DNA of 64,000 nt from an uncultured Lachnospiraceae bacterium (GTDB lineage Bacteria; Bacillota; Clostridia; Lachnospirales; Lachnospiraceae). The stretch is from contig CATBDC010000003.1 in the NCBI GenBank assembly GCA_949502235.1, forward strand, positions 90,717 to 154,716, read 5' to 3'. The number at the start of each line of letters is the position of its first letter. The stretch's first letter is position 1. Of the stretch, positions 63,946 through 64,000 are shown in pieces. Position numbers and translations under genes: made by a program. The notes below the pieces were generated by a model that was not told the origin of the DNA, did no database searches, and saw only the letters and a program-made list of their open reading frames with translations.

Positions 63946-64000
63946 TATGATGTGGGTGTCAAAAGTCAGACTTTCCACTGACTTTTAACGCACAAAAAGT
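63946..64000 (-). promoter_or_regulatory. Probable CRISPR leader end with hairpin
   Basis: 55 nt after the last repeat without another repeat, longer than any spacer, so the array ends here. A 9-bp inverted repeat AAAAGTCAG (63961-63969) / CTGACTTTT (63978-63986) with an 8-nt loop lies 15 nt from the repeat. It could be a leader element or the terminator of an upstream gene beyond the window. Confidence 0.5.

Noticed and set aside
63177..63978. Two open frames on the minus strand with repeated ELIDTLWNVN or INRYIVECK peptides
   Set aside because: They are translations of the CRISPR repeat (repeat plus spacer is often divisible by three), not genes.
1..64000. tRNA, rRNA, T-box leaders, complete insertion sequences or prophage genes
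   Set aside because: No supporting sequence signature was found on either strand by eye.

Overview
The window looks like a chromosomal segment of a spore-forming Gram-positive anaerobe of the Clostridia, most probably Lachnospiraceae (Clostridium cluster XIVa, Dorea/Clostridium scindens-like; the genus is a guess). Signs are an alpha/beta-type small acid-soluble spore protein, ClpC with a UVR-type linker, AddAB instead of RecBCD, ferredoxin-linked IorAB, PyrK/PyrD1B, AGGAGG ribosome sites and moderate G+C. No rRNA, tRNA, prophage or complete insertion sequence was seen.

Layout. 1-7.9 kb: end of coaBC, then radA, an unknown gene, clpC and a GntR regulator on the minus strand, then alanine dehydrogenase divergent from an RpiR regulator, with a paired inverted operator between them. 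7.9-14 kb: a LysR regulator divergent from an amidohydrolase, then purE-purM-purN-purD. 14-20 kb: an accessory catabolic operon (ATC-hydrolase-like protein, BCCT transporter, cysteine-desulfidase-like protein, aldehyde dehydrogenase, MerR regulator). 20-26 kb: M29 aminopeptidase, small membrane proteins, VanZ, pyrE and an AAA ATPase/nuclease. 25.6-34 kb: a PrpR-like regulator divergent from an S9 peptidase and a membrane carrier, then iorA-iorB-paaK for aryl-pyruvate oxidation. 34-47 kb, all minus strand: pyrC-F-K-D, a cell-wall module (ftsE-ftsX-M23 hydrolase-CtpA), a PucR/CdaR regulator, a WecG/TagA transferase, a spore protein, and a PadR-DUF1700-DUF4097-PspC envelope-stress-like cluster under a consensus promoter fully overlapped by a palindrome. 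47-51 kb: an AbiF-type Abi protein with an upstream structured RNA, an M3 oligopeptidase, a transporter remnant and a PIN toxin/antitoxin pair. 51-58 kb: addA and addB. 58-64 kb: radical SAM protein, a second AAA ATPase lacking a nuclease domain, a nitroreductase-like (NimA-type) gene broken by one in-frame stop, a MATE exporter, a small HTH operon, and a type I-B-like CRISPR array of 13 good repeats plus one decayed repeat that reaches the window edge; cas genes are not in the window.

Most striking non-coding feature: five copies of a GGGGAC-bounded palindrome family (at 5.5, 7.9, 10.4, 34.2 and 44.6 kb). Each is built on a core of about 34 nt, sometimes nested inside a second pair of arms, and each lies immediately 3' of one or two genes. 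The arms stay perfectly complementary although the internal bases differ between copies. A second, shorter palindromic repeat (GTTACTG...CAGTAAC) occurs at 5.05, 6.78 and 38.35 kb. Defence-related content (AbiF with its RNA, CRISPR, a PIN toxin pair, AAA ATPases, AddAB) is concentrated in the right third.
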